A model generated the notes under the pieces. That model saw only the letters and a list, made by a program, of their open reading frames with translations, had not been told where the DNA came from and did not search any database. A stretch of 12,870 nt of DNA from Eubacterium sp. (GTDB taxonomy: Bacteria; Bacillota; Clostridia; Lachnospirales; CAG-274). The stretch spans positions 1,867 through 14,736 of the forward strand of contig JAJBVU010000273.1 of the NCBI GenBank assembly GCA_020859645.1, given 5' to 3'. Of this stretch, positions 1-4,620 are shown piece after piece (within the stretch, counting starts at the first letter, position 1; each line of letters begins with the position of its first letter). A program made the position numbers and the translations under genes.

Positions 1-54
1 GATTTATTCAAAGTAAGTTTTGAATATTTGTTTGCTGAGACAGCGACGGCGTAA
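1..54 (+). CDS. C-terminal fragment of an upstream gene
   Basis: Frame 1 is open from the window edge to a TAA at 52-54 and encodes 17 residues ending FAETATA. A good ribosome binding site for the next gene follows directly, which supports this being a real gene end. Too little is present to name the protein, and an open frame this short could occur by chance. Confidence 0.35.
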   Translation, partial: DLFKVSFEYLFAETATA

Positions 55-74
55 AAAGAAAGGCGGTGAAAAAA

Positions 75-212
75 ATGACAGACAGAGAAAAGGAACTTAA
101 CAAGAAGATTGAGGAATTTAACAAAAAAACAATCCACTTTTTGTGGACTGTTTTTATAAGTATGGTTGTGGCAATAATTACATCATTGCTGCTTATAAAG
201 CTTGGGTTATGA
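75..212 (+). CDS. 45-residue single-span membrane peptide
   Basis: The ATG at 75 follows a GGCGGTGA-type ribosome binding site at about 62-69. The product starts with a highly charged amphipathic segment (residues 2-18) and then has one hydrophobic span of about 22 residues (22-43) ending in KLGL. It looks like a small tail-anchored inner-membrane protein. Its last six bases overlap the end of the minus-strand gene at 207-581, so the two genes are tail to tail. Small peptides of this build occur as holin-like, toxin-like or regulatory membrane proteins in mobile elements, but no family is recognised and no function is assigned. Confidence 0.55.
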   Translation: MTDREKELNKKIEEFNKKTIHFLWTVFISMVVAIITSLLLIKLGL

Positions 213-581
213 AAATAAACAGGCAACTATATGGGTTATAAGAGCGGTAAAAAAGGCGACTACTGCGGGGACTAAGAAAGAATTAATCAAGAAGGACTTA
301 AGTTCTATCCAAGATTTTTCATAGGGATGAAGTCCCTGAGCTGTCAGAGTAAATTCCGCATTGTTATCGCCCCATTTAAGGCAGCCGATTTTAACAAGCT
401 CGTCAATATCAGCCATAAATTCTTTATCGACTATGGTGTTTGAGAAGTCGATGAATTTGGTTTCATCTTCTTTCAGGAAAATTCGGTGAGTGGGAGACCA
501 TTCGTCAATGACAAGAACATCGTCGGTTGTAGCGGTGATTTTGCGGAGTTCTTTTAGGAGGAAACGGCAGGTATGTAACAT
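207..581 (-). CDS. Winged-helix-like protein with C-terminal membrane span, hypothetical
   Basis: A 124-residue product on the minus strand. The first in-frame ATG is at 588-590, but the AAAGGA ribosome binding site lies directly against it; the ATG at 579-581 has about 9 bases of spacing and is the better start. Residues 1-85 look like a small helix-strand domain of winged-helix type, with a segment reading VKIGCLKWGDNNAEFTLTAQG that resembles a recognition helix plus beta wing. Residues about 95-122 are one hydrophobic span near the C-terminus, so the protein would be a tail-anchored membrane protein with its domain in the cytoplasm. It is the only gene facing left and has its own promoter, an arrangement often seen for lysogeny or immunity regulators. 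That role is inference only. Confidence 0.7.
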   Translation of the reverse strand: MLHTCRFLLKELRKITATTDDVLVIDEWSPTHRIFLKEDETKFIDFSNTIVDKEFMADIDELVKIGCLKWGDNNAEFTLTAQGLHPYEKSWIELKSFLINSFLVPAVVAFFTALITHIVACLFS

Positions 582-608
582 AACAGACATCCTTTCTTTT
601 TTGTTTTA

Positions 609-637
609 AGTATAACACATTCGGGAGAGGAAAGCAA
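609..637 (-). promoter_or_regulatory. Extended -10 promoter for the minus-strand gene
   Basis: Read on the minus strand, TATACT (614-609) is preceded by TGT, giving an extended -10 (TGnTATACT). TTGCTT lies 17 bases upstream (637-632) as a weak -35. Transcription would start about 10 bases before the ribosome binding site of the 207-581 gene, giving a very short leader. No equally good plus-strand promoter was found for the operon starting at 658. Confidence 0.6.
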
Positions 638-657
638 AGTGAAAAGGCGGTGAGCAA

Positions 658-855
658 ATGAATTATGAAAACAGCGAAAGAATAAGCGTTAATGAAGCGG
701 CGAAGATTTTAGGACGGCCGGCGCAGTATGTAAGGCTGCATTTAAGGGACGGAAGTCTCAGGGAGATTGGGGACGCAAAGCCCCCTGCTCCCGGGAGCAG
801 CAAGTGGACGTATGACATTTATAAGAAAAGACTTTTGAAGTATGTAGGAGGGTAA
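658..855 (+). CDS. Small helix-turn-helix DNA-binding protein, excisionase-like
   Basis: A 65-residue product with a GGCGGTGA ribosome binding site. Residues 9-34 (ISVNEAAKILGRPAQYVRLHLRD) match the MerR/excisionase-type helix-turn-helix in which a first helix of form VxEAAxILG is followed by a recognition helix. The remainder ends in a basic helix (YKKRLLKYVGG). Proteins of this build are common as the first gene of early regions in clostridial phages and integrative elements and act as excisionases or transcription regulators. The gene heads the long plus-strand operon, diverging from 207-581. It contains a perfect 16-bp palindrome at 785-800. DNA binding is well supported; the specific role is not. 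Confidence 0.75.
   Translation: MNYENSERISVNEAAKILGRPAQYVRLHLRDGSLREIGDAKPPAPGSSKWTYDIYKKRLLKYVGG
785..800. repeat. Perfect 16-bp palindrome inside the HTH gene
   Basis: CTGCTCCCGGGAGCAG is a perfect palindrome with no loop. It lies in codons for a Pro/Gly/Ser-rich stretch between the helix-turn-helix and the C-terminal helix. GGGG at 769-772 and CCCC at 781-784 add a second possible pairing just upstream. It could be a protein-binding site or an RNA hairpin; nothing shows which. Confidence 0.6.
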
Positions 856-865
856 GAGTATGACA
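846..865 (+). repeat. Left copy of a 20-bp junction duplication
   Basis: The 20 bases AGGAGGGTAAGAGTATGACA occur here and again at 948-967, 102 bases later, without mismatch. This copy carries the stop codon of the 658-855 gene (TAA 853-855) and an ATG at 860 that is in frame with the real downstream start. The two copies flank the two-hairpin repeat at 879-924. Confidence 0.85.
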
Positions 866-878
866 ATAAAAGAGTTAA

Positions 879-924
879 ACACCTCTCAGTCGCCTACGGC
901 GACAGCTCCCCTCAAGGGGAGCCT
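879..924 (+). repeat. Two-hairpin dispersed repeat, family A copy 1
   Basis: The sequence matches 4012-4059 nearly base for base. It consists of a leader ACACCTCTCA, a hairpin GTCGCC-TAC-GGCGAC, and a hairpin GCTCCCC-TCAA-GGGGAGC. The first hairpin differs in sequence between the two copies, but both are perfectly paired. From general familiarity this resembles a short repeat that is abundant in genomes of gut Clostridia; that could not be verified here. If translated it would read as an N-terminal extension of the downstream gene, which is very probably not used. Confidence 0.85.
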
Positions 925-947
925 TAAAGCGGGGCTACGTGACGATG

Positions 948-967
948 AGGAGGGTAAGAGTATGACA
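948..967 (+). repeat. Right copy of the 20-bp junction duplication
   Basis: Identical to 846-865. This copy supplies the GGAGGG ribosome binding site (949-954) and start codon (962) of the downstream Cys-rich gene, with 7 bases of spacing, so that gene keeps normal initiation signals despite the inserted repeat. Confidence 0.85.
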
Positions 968-1141
968 TATATTGAGAAGCTGAGAGAGGCTTTGCCGAAT
1001 GTGAACGAAGAAACTGTGATTTGGAATTTGTGTCCGCTGGATGTGTTCGGAGCACCTGAGCCGGGACAGTATTTAAATAACTGCCTTGACAGGCGCAAAC
1101 TCAGATGTGCGGAATGTTGGGAAAGGGAGTTTGAGGAATGA
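962..1141 (+). CDS. Small Cys-rich putative zinc-binding protein (paralogue 1)
   Basis: A 59-residue product read from the ATG at 962, which has GGAGGG 7 bases upstream. An in-frame ATG at 860 would add 34 residues encoded mostly by the inserted repeat, so it is rejected. The product begins MTYIEKLREALP and contains C24-P, C41, C49 and C52-W followed by an acidic tail. This fits a small metal-binding fold with a C-x2-C knuckle. The next gene shares the same start (MTYIEK), the LCPxxxFG motif and the CxxCWxRExEE ending, so the two are tandem paralogues. Its stop overlaps the next start (ATGA). Proteins of this kind recur in clostridial phage and ICE early regions; their function is unknown. 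Confidence 0.7.
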   Translation: MTYIEKLREALPNVNEETVIWNLCPLDVFGAPEPGQYLNNCLDRRKLRCAECWEREFEE

Positions 1142-1404
1142 CTTATATTGAAAAAGTAATGGAGACTTTTCCGGAAGCGAGCATAGCAACGGTTATCGGG
1201 ACGCTGTGTCCCTTTGTTCTTTTTGGTCACGCAGAATTATTTACAACAATAGCAGATGAGAACGGTAAGAAGAAAGAAAAATGCAAATTCGACAATGAAT
1301 GTGTGAAATGCTGGTGCAGGGAAATTGAAGAGGTTAAGAAAACAAAAAAGGCGGAAGAAATTATTATTGAATTGCTGATGAGACAGAAAGAAGTGGGAAG
1401 ATGA
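1138..1404 (+). CDS. Small Cys-rich putative zinc-binding protein (paralogue 2)
   Basis: An 88-residue product translationally coupled to the previous gene through ATGA at 1138-1141. It shares MTYIEK at the start, the LCPxxxFG motif at residues 23-30 and the VKCWCREIEE motif at 57-65 with its upstream paralogue. Cysteines at 24, 49, 55, 58 and 60 suggest metal binding. It has an extra basic, helical tail of about 20 residues. It probably arose by duplication of the upstream gene, or the reverse. No function is recognised. Confidence 0.75.
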   Translation: MTYIEKVMETFPEASIATVIGTLCPFVLFGHAELFTTIADENGKKKEKCKFDNECVKCWCREIEEVKKTKKAEEIIIELLMRQKEVGR

Positions 1405-1419
1405 AGGGAGAGTTAGGAA

Positions 1420-1599
1420 GTGACAGTTATTATTTTAGCGGCGGGTTTAACAGTGTTGTTTGCGGTTTGTTGTATTTGGGCGTGTGTTGTTGCGGCGGGA
1501 AGAAGGGAAAGGAAGTGGGGTAATGGCGTACAAATTCAGGAAAATACTTTCCATTCAGGAGGAGAGGGAGCTGGCGGTAAAGACGGCGAATTGCTTTGA
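1420..1599 (+). CDS. 59-residue single-span membrane protein, GTG start
   Basis: The GTG at 1420 has GGGAG about 9 bases upstream. The product starts with one hydrophobic span of about 25 residues rich in Ala, Val and Cys (CCIWAC in the middle), then a basic RRERK stop-transfer segment and a polar, Gly-rich tail. It overlaps the next gene (start 1523) in a different frame by 77 bases. The membrane span and basic flank argue for a real gene; the Gly-rich tail read through the next gene is less convincing. Very small N-terminally anchored membrane proteins of this type are common in clostridial phage early regions. Confidence 0.5.
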   Translation: MTVIILAAGLTVLFAVCCIWACVVAAGRRERKWGNGVQIQENTFHSGGEGAGGKDGELL

Positions 1600-1711
1600 A
1601 TGTGAAAGTAAGCAAGGGTGCAAGTTTAAGCACAAGAAGAGCAGGCTGCCGGGGGAGCTGTTTCCCGAAGGGCTGGACTTTTGCCCGAAGATAAGAAATG
1701 AAAGGTGGTAA
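1523..1711 (+). CDS. Small Cys-rich putative zinc-binding protein
   Basis: A 62-residue product starting MAYKFRKILS. An upstream in-frame ATG at 1460 lies inside the membrane-protein gene and has no ribosome binding site, so the start at 1523 after a purine-rich GGAAGTGGGG is preferred. The motif NCFECESKQGCKF gives C-x2-C-x5-C, with a fourth cysteine near the C-terminus (DFCPKI), enough for one zinc site. It sits in a run of small Cys-rich genes, next to the 44-residue one that follows directly. Function unknown. Confidence 0.62.
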   Translation: MAYKFRKILSIQEERELAVKTANCFECESKQGCKFKHKKSRLPGELFPEGLDFCPKIRNERW

Positions 1712-1712
1712 A

Positions 1713-1847
1713 ATGACATATTGCTGTAATGAATGTAAAAACAAAGGCTGTACTGTAAATTATAAAAACAAGGCTAAAAACGAAATGATTACCAGTTTGA
1801 AGCCTTATTGCGGGACAAAAATATGCAAGGGCTATATACGCCCTTAA
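1713..1847 (+). CDS. 44-residue Cys-rich mini-protein
   Basis: The ATG at 1713 follows AAAGGTGG and lies one base after the previous stop. The product is only 44 residues but has six cysteines: CC at 4-5, then C-x2-C, a C after KNKG, and two near the end (YCGTKIC). This spacing fits a tiny zinc ribbon or knuckle. It resembles the preceding gene in its C-x2-C...KxGC core and may be a shortened relative. It is lysine-rich, compatible with nucleic acid binding, but that is inference. Confidence 0.6.
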   Translation: MTYCCNECKNKGCTVNYKNKAKNEMITSLKPYCGTKICKGYIRP

Positions 1848-1865
1848 AGTGAAAGGTAGTGAAAA

Positions 1866-2603
1866 ATGAACGAGAGGGAAAAGCTTAAGAGGCAGGAAAA
1901 AGCCAAAAGGCTTAGGTATAAAAGACCGTTAGCCAAAGATTTTAATGTTGAAGCCATAACAAACGACTTAAACGAAATGTATTGGGCTTGTACAGACATT
2001 AAAACAATGTACGGCGACGAGCCTATATATGATGAACTGATTGACGTTTTTGACGGTGATGATGAAGGGGTGAGGGAATTTGAAATTGCATTTTCAGACC
2101 TTTACAGCGACATCGAAAAGCTGCAGCAAGATTTAGAAGATTCGGTTTATGCGTACATAGGAAATGATTTTGAGTATGAAAAAGAAAATGTTTTCGACTT
2201 AATTTTTGCTGTGTTTCAGAATGTACATGGTCAGCTTTTGGGTTTTGACACATACATCGGTGACTATTTTTCACTGAGCGATTATGAAGCAGAGGCGGCT
2301 ATGGAGGAAGCTTCAAAGAAGCTTGAAAGGCTTACAAAAAAGGAGCTTATTAAAAAGGTTCAAGTATGCGGAGCTGTTATGCTGGGGTATGTAGGCATTA
2401 AAAGCCGGTATGAAGATTTATCGGCTGCCATTGACATATTAAGGGCGAAAAACGTAGGCTTGTCGAGGGCTATAAAGAATGTGGCGGAAGCTTATGAAAA
2501 AGCCGAAAGGGAAAGCGAAGAGTTTAGATTTCTTTGGAAGCCTGCGGTTTTGGAGTATGACAGGCTTTTGGACGCTTTGCCGGAGGAAGTGTGGATAAGA
2601 TAG
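1866..2603 (+). CDS. Conserved helical protein of clostridial mobile elements, function unknown
   Basis: A 245-residue product with GGTAGTGA upstream of its ATG. It begins with a very basic segment (residues 2-24, KLKRQEKAKRLRYKR), then is strongly acidic and helical. Recognisable stretches are DVFDGDDEGVREFEIAFSDL near 62-81, LLGFDTYIGDYFSLSDYEAE near 125-145 and KLERLTKKELIKKVQ near 153-167, ending in a heptad-like acidic/basic helix. From memory these stretches recall an uncharacterised family common in Firmicute prophages and ICEs, located between small zinc-binding genes as here. No catalytic motif is visible. Confidence 0.75.
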   Translation: MNEREKLKRQEKAKRLRYKRPLAKDFNVEAITNDLNEMYWACTDIKTMYGDEPIYDELIDVFDGDDEGVREFEIAFSDLYSDIEKLQQDLEDSVYAYIGNDFEYEKENVFDLIFAVFQNVHGQLLGFDTYIGDYFSLSDYEAEAAMEEASKKLERLTKKELIKKVQVCGAVMLGYVGIKSRYEDLSAAIDILRAKNVGLSRAIKNVAEAYEKAERESEEFRFLWKPAVLEYDRLLDALPEEVWIR

Positions 2604-2616
2604 GAGGTTTAAAGGA

Positions 2617-3000
2617 ATGTTCAGCAAGTGTGAGGGTTGGACAAAAGAGGACTACATAAGGGAATTTCGGCTTATGTGGGAGTGGATAGCGGAGAAAACG
2701 GAGGAACGTAGGGAGTTTGTGGGTAAGCTTGAATATTTGGAGGGGCGGTTTAAGGGGTATGGAGGAGAGGATATGATGAACGATTGTTTCCTCTGTGAAT
2801 TTTGTTCGAGTAAGGGTTGTTATGCTCCCGACTGCGACAAATGCCCCATTGACTGGGGGACGGACAAAAACGGTTTGAGTTTACTCTGTGATGATGGTGC
2901 GGCACTGTTTGAAAAGTGGGTGTTTACGGGTCGTTGGCAGGAGGCGGCTGAATATGCAAGGGAGATTGCAGAGCTGCCGGAGAAAGGAGATATAGAGTGA
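2617..3000 (+). CDS. Cys-cluster protein, putative zinc binding, hypothetical
   Basis: A 127-residue product with an AGGAGG ribosome binding site 8 bases before its ATG. Residues 8-45 are a helical charged domain. A dense cysteine cluster follows at 57, 60, 63, 68, 73 and 76 (DCFLCEFC...GC...DCDKCPIDWG), with another cysteine at 91. The CxxC...CxxCPxxW pattern recalls small zinc-binding modules found in clostridial phage proteins. The C-terminus is helical and acidic. It is directly coupled to the next gene. No function is recognised. Confidence 0.72.
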   Translation: MFSKCEGWTKEDYIREFRLMWEWIAEKTEERREFVGKLEYLEGRFKGYGGEDMMNDCFLCEFCSSKGCYAPDCDKCPIDWGTDKNGLSLLCDDGAALFEKWVFTGRWQEAAEYAREIAELPEKGDIE

Positions 3001-3332
3001 TGAAAAGGTTTTATGTGTTTTTTATTATAACGGTTTTAGGATTTGTAATAGGTATGGCGATGTTGGGGAAAGACCCTGAGTGGACTGCGTTTATTTATTG
3101 GATGTTGGTATCGATGTGGGCGTGGTACGGAACGGAGCTTTTTTATTCAAACAAGGCTTTAAAGGCGGAAATAGCCAAGGCAAAAAGCAAGGAAAGGGTA
3201 AGAGTGAGGAACGAAAGAAAAAGACCGGAGACAATGAGGATATTTGCGGGGCTTCCGGAGAGGATGAAGGCAAGGGAGAGGAAAGCGGAGCAGGCAAAGA
3301 TTTATAACGGGGATTTTATTAAGGAGATGTAG
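2997..3332 (+). CDS. Two-span membrane protein with charged cytoplasmic tail
   Basis: A 111-residue product. A GTG at 2997 (7 bases after GGAG, overlapping the previous stop as GTGA) and an ATG at 3000 are both possible starts; the products differ by one residue. Hydrophobic spans lie at about 4-23 and 29-49, the second rich in Trp and Met. From residue 52 the chain is a long, very basic and acidic helix (KAKSKERVRVRNERKR), probably cytoplasmic and possibly coiled coil. Its stop overlaps the GTG start of the Spo0A-like gene. It could be a small phage membrane protein; nothing more specific can be said. Confidence 0.68.
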   Translation: MMKRFYVFFIITVLGFVIGMAMLGKDPEWTAFIYWMLVSMWAWYGTELFYSNKALKAEIAKAKSKERVRVRNERKRPETMRIFAGLPERMKARERKAEQAKIYNGDFIKEM

Positions 3333-3796
3333 TGATGAAGGTAATAATCGAAGTAAATGACGATTATGAAGGGGCGAAGGTGAAGGCTCTGCTTAAGGAG
3401 CTTGAGATAAAGAGCTGCGACATTCAGCCCCGGGGCAGCCAAATGACAAGGCAGATAACAAAGCTTTTGGGGAATTTGGGGCTTTCGGTGGGCGGGAAGA
3501 ATTTTACATATATGCTTTACGGAGTGGAGCTGTATCTTGAGGACAAGAGCCTGATGTATGCCTTAACGAAGGGGCTTTACAGGGAAATAGGGAAAAAGGT
3601 GGGGATGAGCTATTCGGCTGTGGGTAGGGGGCTGTATCAAGCAGTGAAGGACGCAGAGTTTAATAAAAACAAAAGGCTTTGTTATGAGGTGTTCGGGCTG
3701 AAGCTGGGGGACAAAGCTTTGGAGGGGAAGCTTACGGTTTCGGAGTTTTTAAAGGGGGTATGCGGATATATTGAGAGAGGAGGGTTTGAGAAATGA
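3332..3796 (+). CDS. Spo0A C-terminal-domain DNA-binding protein without receiver
   Basis: A 154-residue product (GTG at 3332 or ATG at 3335, after AAGGAG). From about residue 40 to 147 it follows the DNA-binding effector domain of Spo0A: ITKLLGNLGL, then YGVELYLEDKSLMYALTKGLY, then the recognition region IGKKVGMSYSAVGRGLYQAVKDA, then VSEFLKGVCGYI. Spo0A is the master regulator of sporulation in Firmicutes and normally has a phosphorylated receiver before this domain. Here the receiver is replaced by about 38 residues of unrelated sequence (VIIEVNDDYEGAKVKALL), so control by phosphorylation is unlikely. The protein could bind host 0A-box-like sites or sites in the element. Domain assignment is confident; target and effect are inference. 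Confidence 0.85.
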   Translation: MMKVIIEVNDDYEGAKVKALLKELEIKSCDIQPRGSQMTRQITKLLGNLGLSVGGKNFTYMLYGVELYLEDKSLMYALTKGLYREIGKKVGMSYSAVGRGLYQAVKDAEFNKNKRLCYEVFGLKLGDKALEGKLTVSEFLKGVCGYIERGGFEK

Positions 3797-4005
3797 CAAA
3801 GACCTATTTCGTTAAGGCTATGAAAAAGAAATTTAAGGCTATGAAAAAGAAATTTAAGGTTGGGGACAGGGTCTGCGACTATATGAAAGCAAAGGGGAAA
3901 ATTGAAGGGGTTTATGATAATTTTTTGGTGGTGTTGTTTGATAAGGGGTATCGACAAAGCTTTACCTGGCATAAGGTGTATTTGGGAGAACTGAAGAAGT
4001 TATGA
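3793..4005 (+). CDS. Small basic SH3-like protein with duplicated N-terminus
   Basis: A 70-residue product overlapping the previous gene by ATGA at 3793-3796. A perfect 21-bp tandem duplication (3814-3855) makes residues AMKKKFK occur twice, creating internal ATGs at 3820 and 3841. The rest (FKVGDRVCDYMKAKGKIEG...) has the VGDRV...GxIxG pattern of small SH3/KOW-like barrels seen in many phage proteins. It ends in ELKKL, and the same codons plus stop recur 85 bases later beyond the repeat at 4012-4059. The true start could be 3793 or either internal ATG. Confidence 0.65.
   Translation: MTKTYFVKAMKKKFKAMKKKFKVGDRVCDYMKAKGKIEGVYDNFLVVLFDKGYRQSFTWHKVYLGELKKL
3814..3859 (+). repeat. 21-bp perfect tandem duplication
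   Basis: A 21-base unit, AAGGCTATGAAAAAGAAATT plus T, is repeated exactly at 3814-3834 and 3835-3855, with four more matching bases after it. It keeps the reading frame (7 codons) and duplicates a potential start codon. The lack of any mismatch suggests a recent slippage event. Confidence 0.85.
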
Positions 4006-4006
4006 A
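3991..4006 (+). repeat. Left copy of a 16-bp junction duplication
   Basis: CTGAAGAAGTTATGAA occurs here and at 4076-4091. Here it encodes the last residues and stop of the 3793-4005 gene. GGGAG precedes both copies within a few bases, so the duplicated region may have been slightly longer. The two copies flank the family A repeat at 4012-4059. Confidence 0.8.
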
Positions 4007-4011
4007 AGATT

Positions 4012-4059
4012 ACACCTCTCAGTCCGCTTTCAGCGGACAGCTCCCCTCAAGGGGAGCCT
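4012..4059 (+). repeat. Two-hairpin dispersed repeat, family A copy 2
   Basis: Matches 879-924: the leader ACACCTCTCA, a hairpin GTCCGC-TTTCA-GCGGAC, and the hairpin GCTCCCC-TCAA-GGGGAGC. Relative to copy 1 the first hairpin has changed on both arms and remains fully paired, which points to selection on the fold. It lies in an 81-base gap between two genes in an otherwise gap-free operon. Confidence 0.85.
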
Positions 4060-4075
4060 ATTCTAAGGAAGGGAG

Positions 4076-4091
4076 CTGAAGAAGTTATGAA
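4076..4091 (+). repeat. Right copy of the 16-bp junction duplication
   Basis: Identical to 3991-4006. This copy contains the ATG (4087) of the next gene. Without the insertion the upstream stop and downstream start would overlap as ATGA, the commonest junction type in this operon. Confidence 0.8.
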
Positions 4092-4290
4092 GAGGGGTAA
4101 AAAAAGGGAGAAGAAAAAGGAAGAGGGTATATTCCTTGTGGAAGCGTGCTACTGCAAGAGGTGCGGAGGGCTTTTGACCAGCAAGGAGGGAATTGAAGCG
4201 GGGTACGGGCACGTATGCAAACAGAAGGTGATAGAGGAGCAGCCCGACCCTAACCAGATTACGTTTTCGGAATTGGAAGGAAGTGAGTAA
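4087..4290 (+). CDS. Small zinc-finger protein, DUF6011-like
   Basis: A 67-residue product. After a very basic N-terminus (KRGKKREKKKEE) comes a compact module, CYCKRCGGLLTSKEGIEAGYG then HVCKQK. The C-x2-CGxxL...GYGxxC pattern resembles the DUF6011-type zinc module found in many phage and plasmid proteins. Cysteines are at 21, 23, 26 and 44. The C-terminal tail is acidic. GGGAG at 4071-4075 is 11 bases before the ATG, a long but workable spacing. A nucleic-acid-binding accessory role is plausible but unproven. Confidence 0.72.
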   Translation: MKRGKKREKKKEEGIFLVEACYCKRCGGLLTSKEGIEAGYGHVCKQKVIEEQPDPNQITFSELEGSE

Positions 4291-4293
4291 GGT

Positions 4294-4620
4294 TTGAAAT
4301 GTTTGAACTGCGGTGAGGAGTTTCCACAGTTGGCGGTTAATCAGATGTATTGCTGTAAAGAGTGCGGTGATAAGTACAGAAGGACACACAATGTTCAGGA
4401 ACTGTACCCGAGTTTAAGGTTTGAGTGTGCCTGTTGCGGAAAGACAGTAATTACGGAAGAGGGAAGCAGAGACAAAAGGACAAGGTTTTGTTCTCCGGAA
4501 TGTGAACGGGAGTATTGGCGACACCAGTATCTGAAAGAAAATGTAAGTACACATCAAAGGATGAATTTTCACAGTGTTGAAGAGTATTTTTCTTATGAAA
4601 GGCGAACGAATAATGGGTAG
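4294..4620 (+). CDS. Double treble-clef zinc-finger protein, TTG start
   Basis: A 108-residue product. The frame has no ATG before the first zinc finger; TTG at 4294 with GGAAGGAAG about 9 bases upstream gives MKCLNCGEEF directly, so TTG is taken as the start. The first finger uses C3-x2-C6 and C20/C21-C24; the second uses C45/C47/C48 and the pair RFCSPECEREYW (C66, C70). The pattern CxxCG...FCSxxCxxxYW is typical of FCS/MYM-like treble clefs in mobile-element proteins. The C-terminus overlaps the next gene by 8 bases. It is a likely nucleic-acid-binding protein. Confidence 0.72.
   Translation: MKCLNCGEEFPQLAVNQMYCCKECGDKYRRTHNVQELYPSLRFECACCGKTVITEEGSRDKRTRFCSPECEREYWRHQYLKENVSTHQRMNFHSVEEYFSYERRTNNG

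Noticed and set aside
860..1141. A 93-residue reading of the first Cys-rich gene starting at 860
   Set aside because: The first 34 residues are encoded by the inserted hairpin repeat and its flanks. The start at 962 has the same ribosome binding site and gives a product aligned with its tandem paralogue from residue 1.
3080..3307. A Gly/Lys/Glu-rich plus-strand frame inside the two-span membrane protein gene
   Set aside because: Low-complexity frame shadow without a ribosome binding site, fully within a better supported coupled gene.
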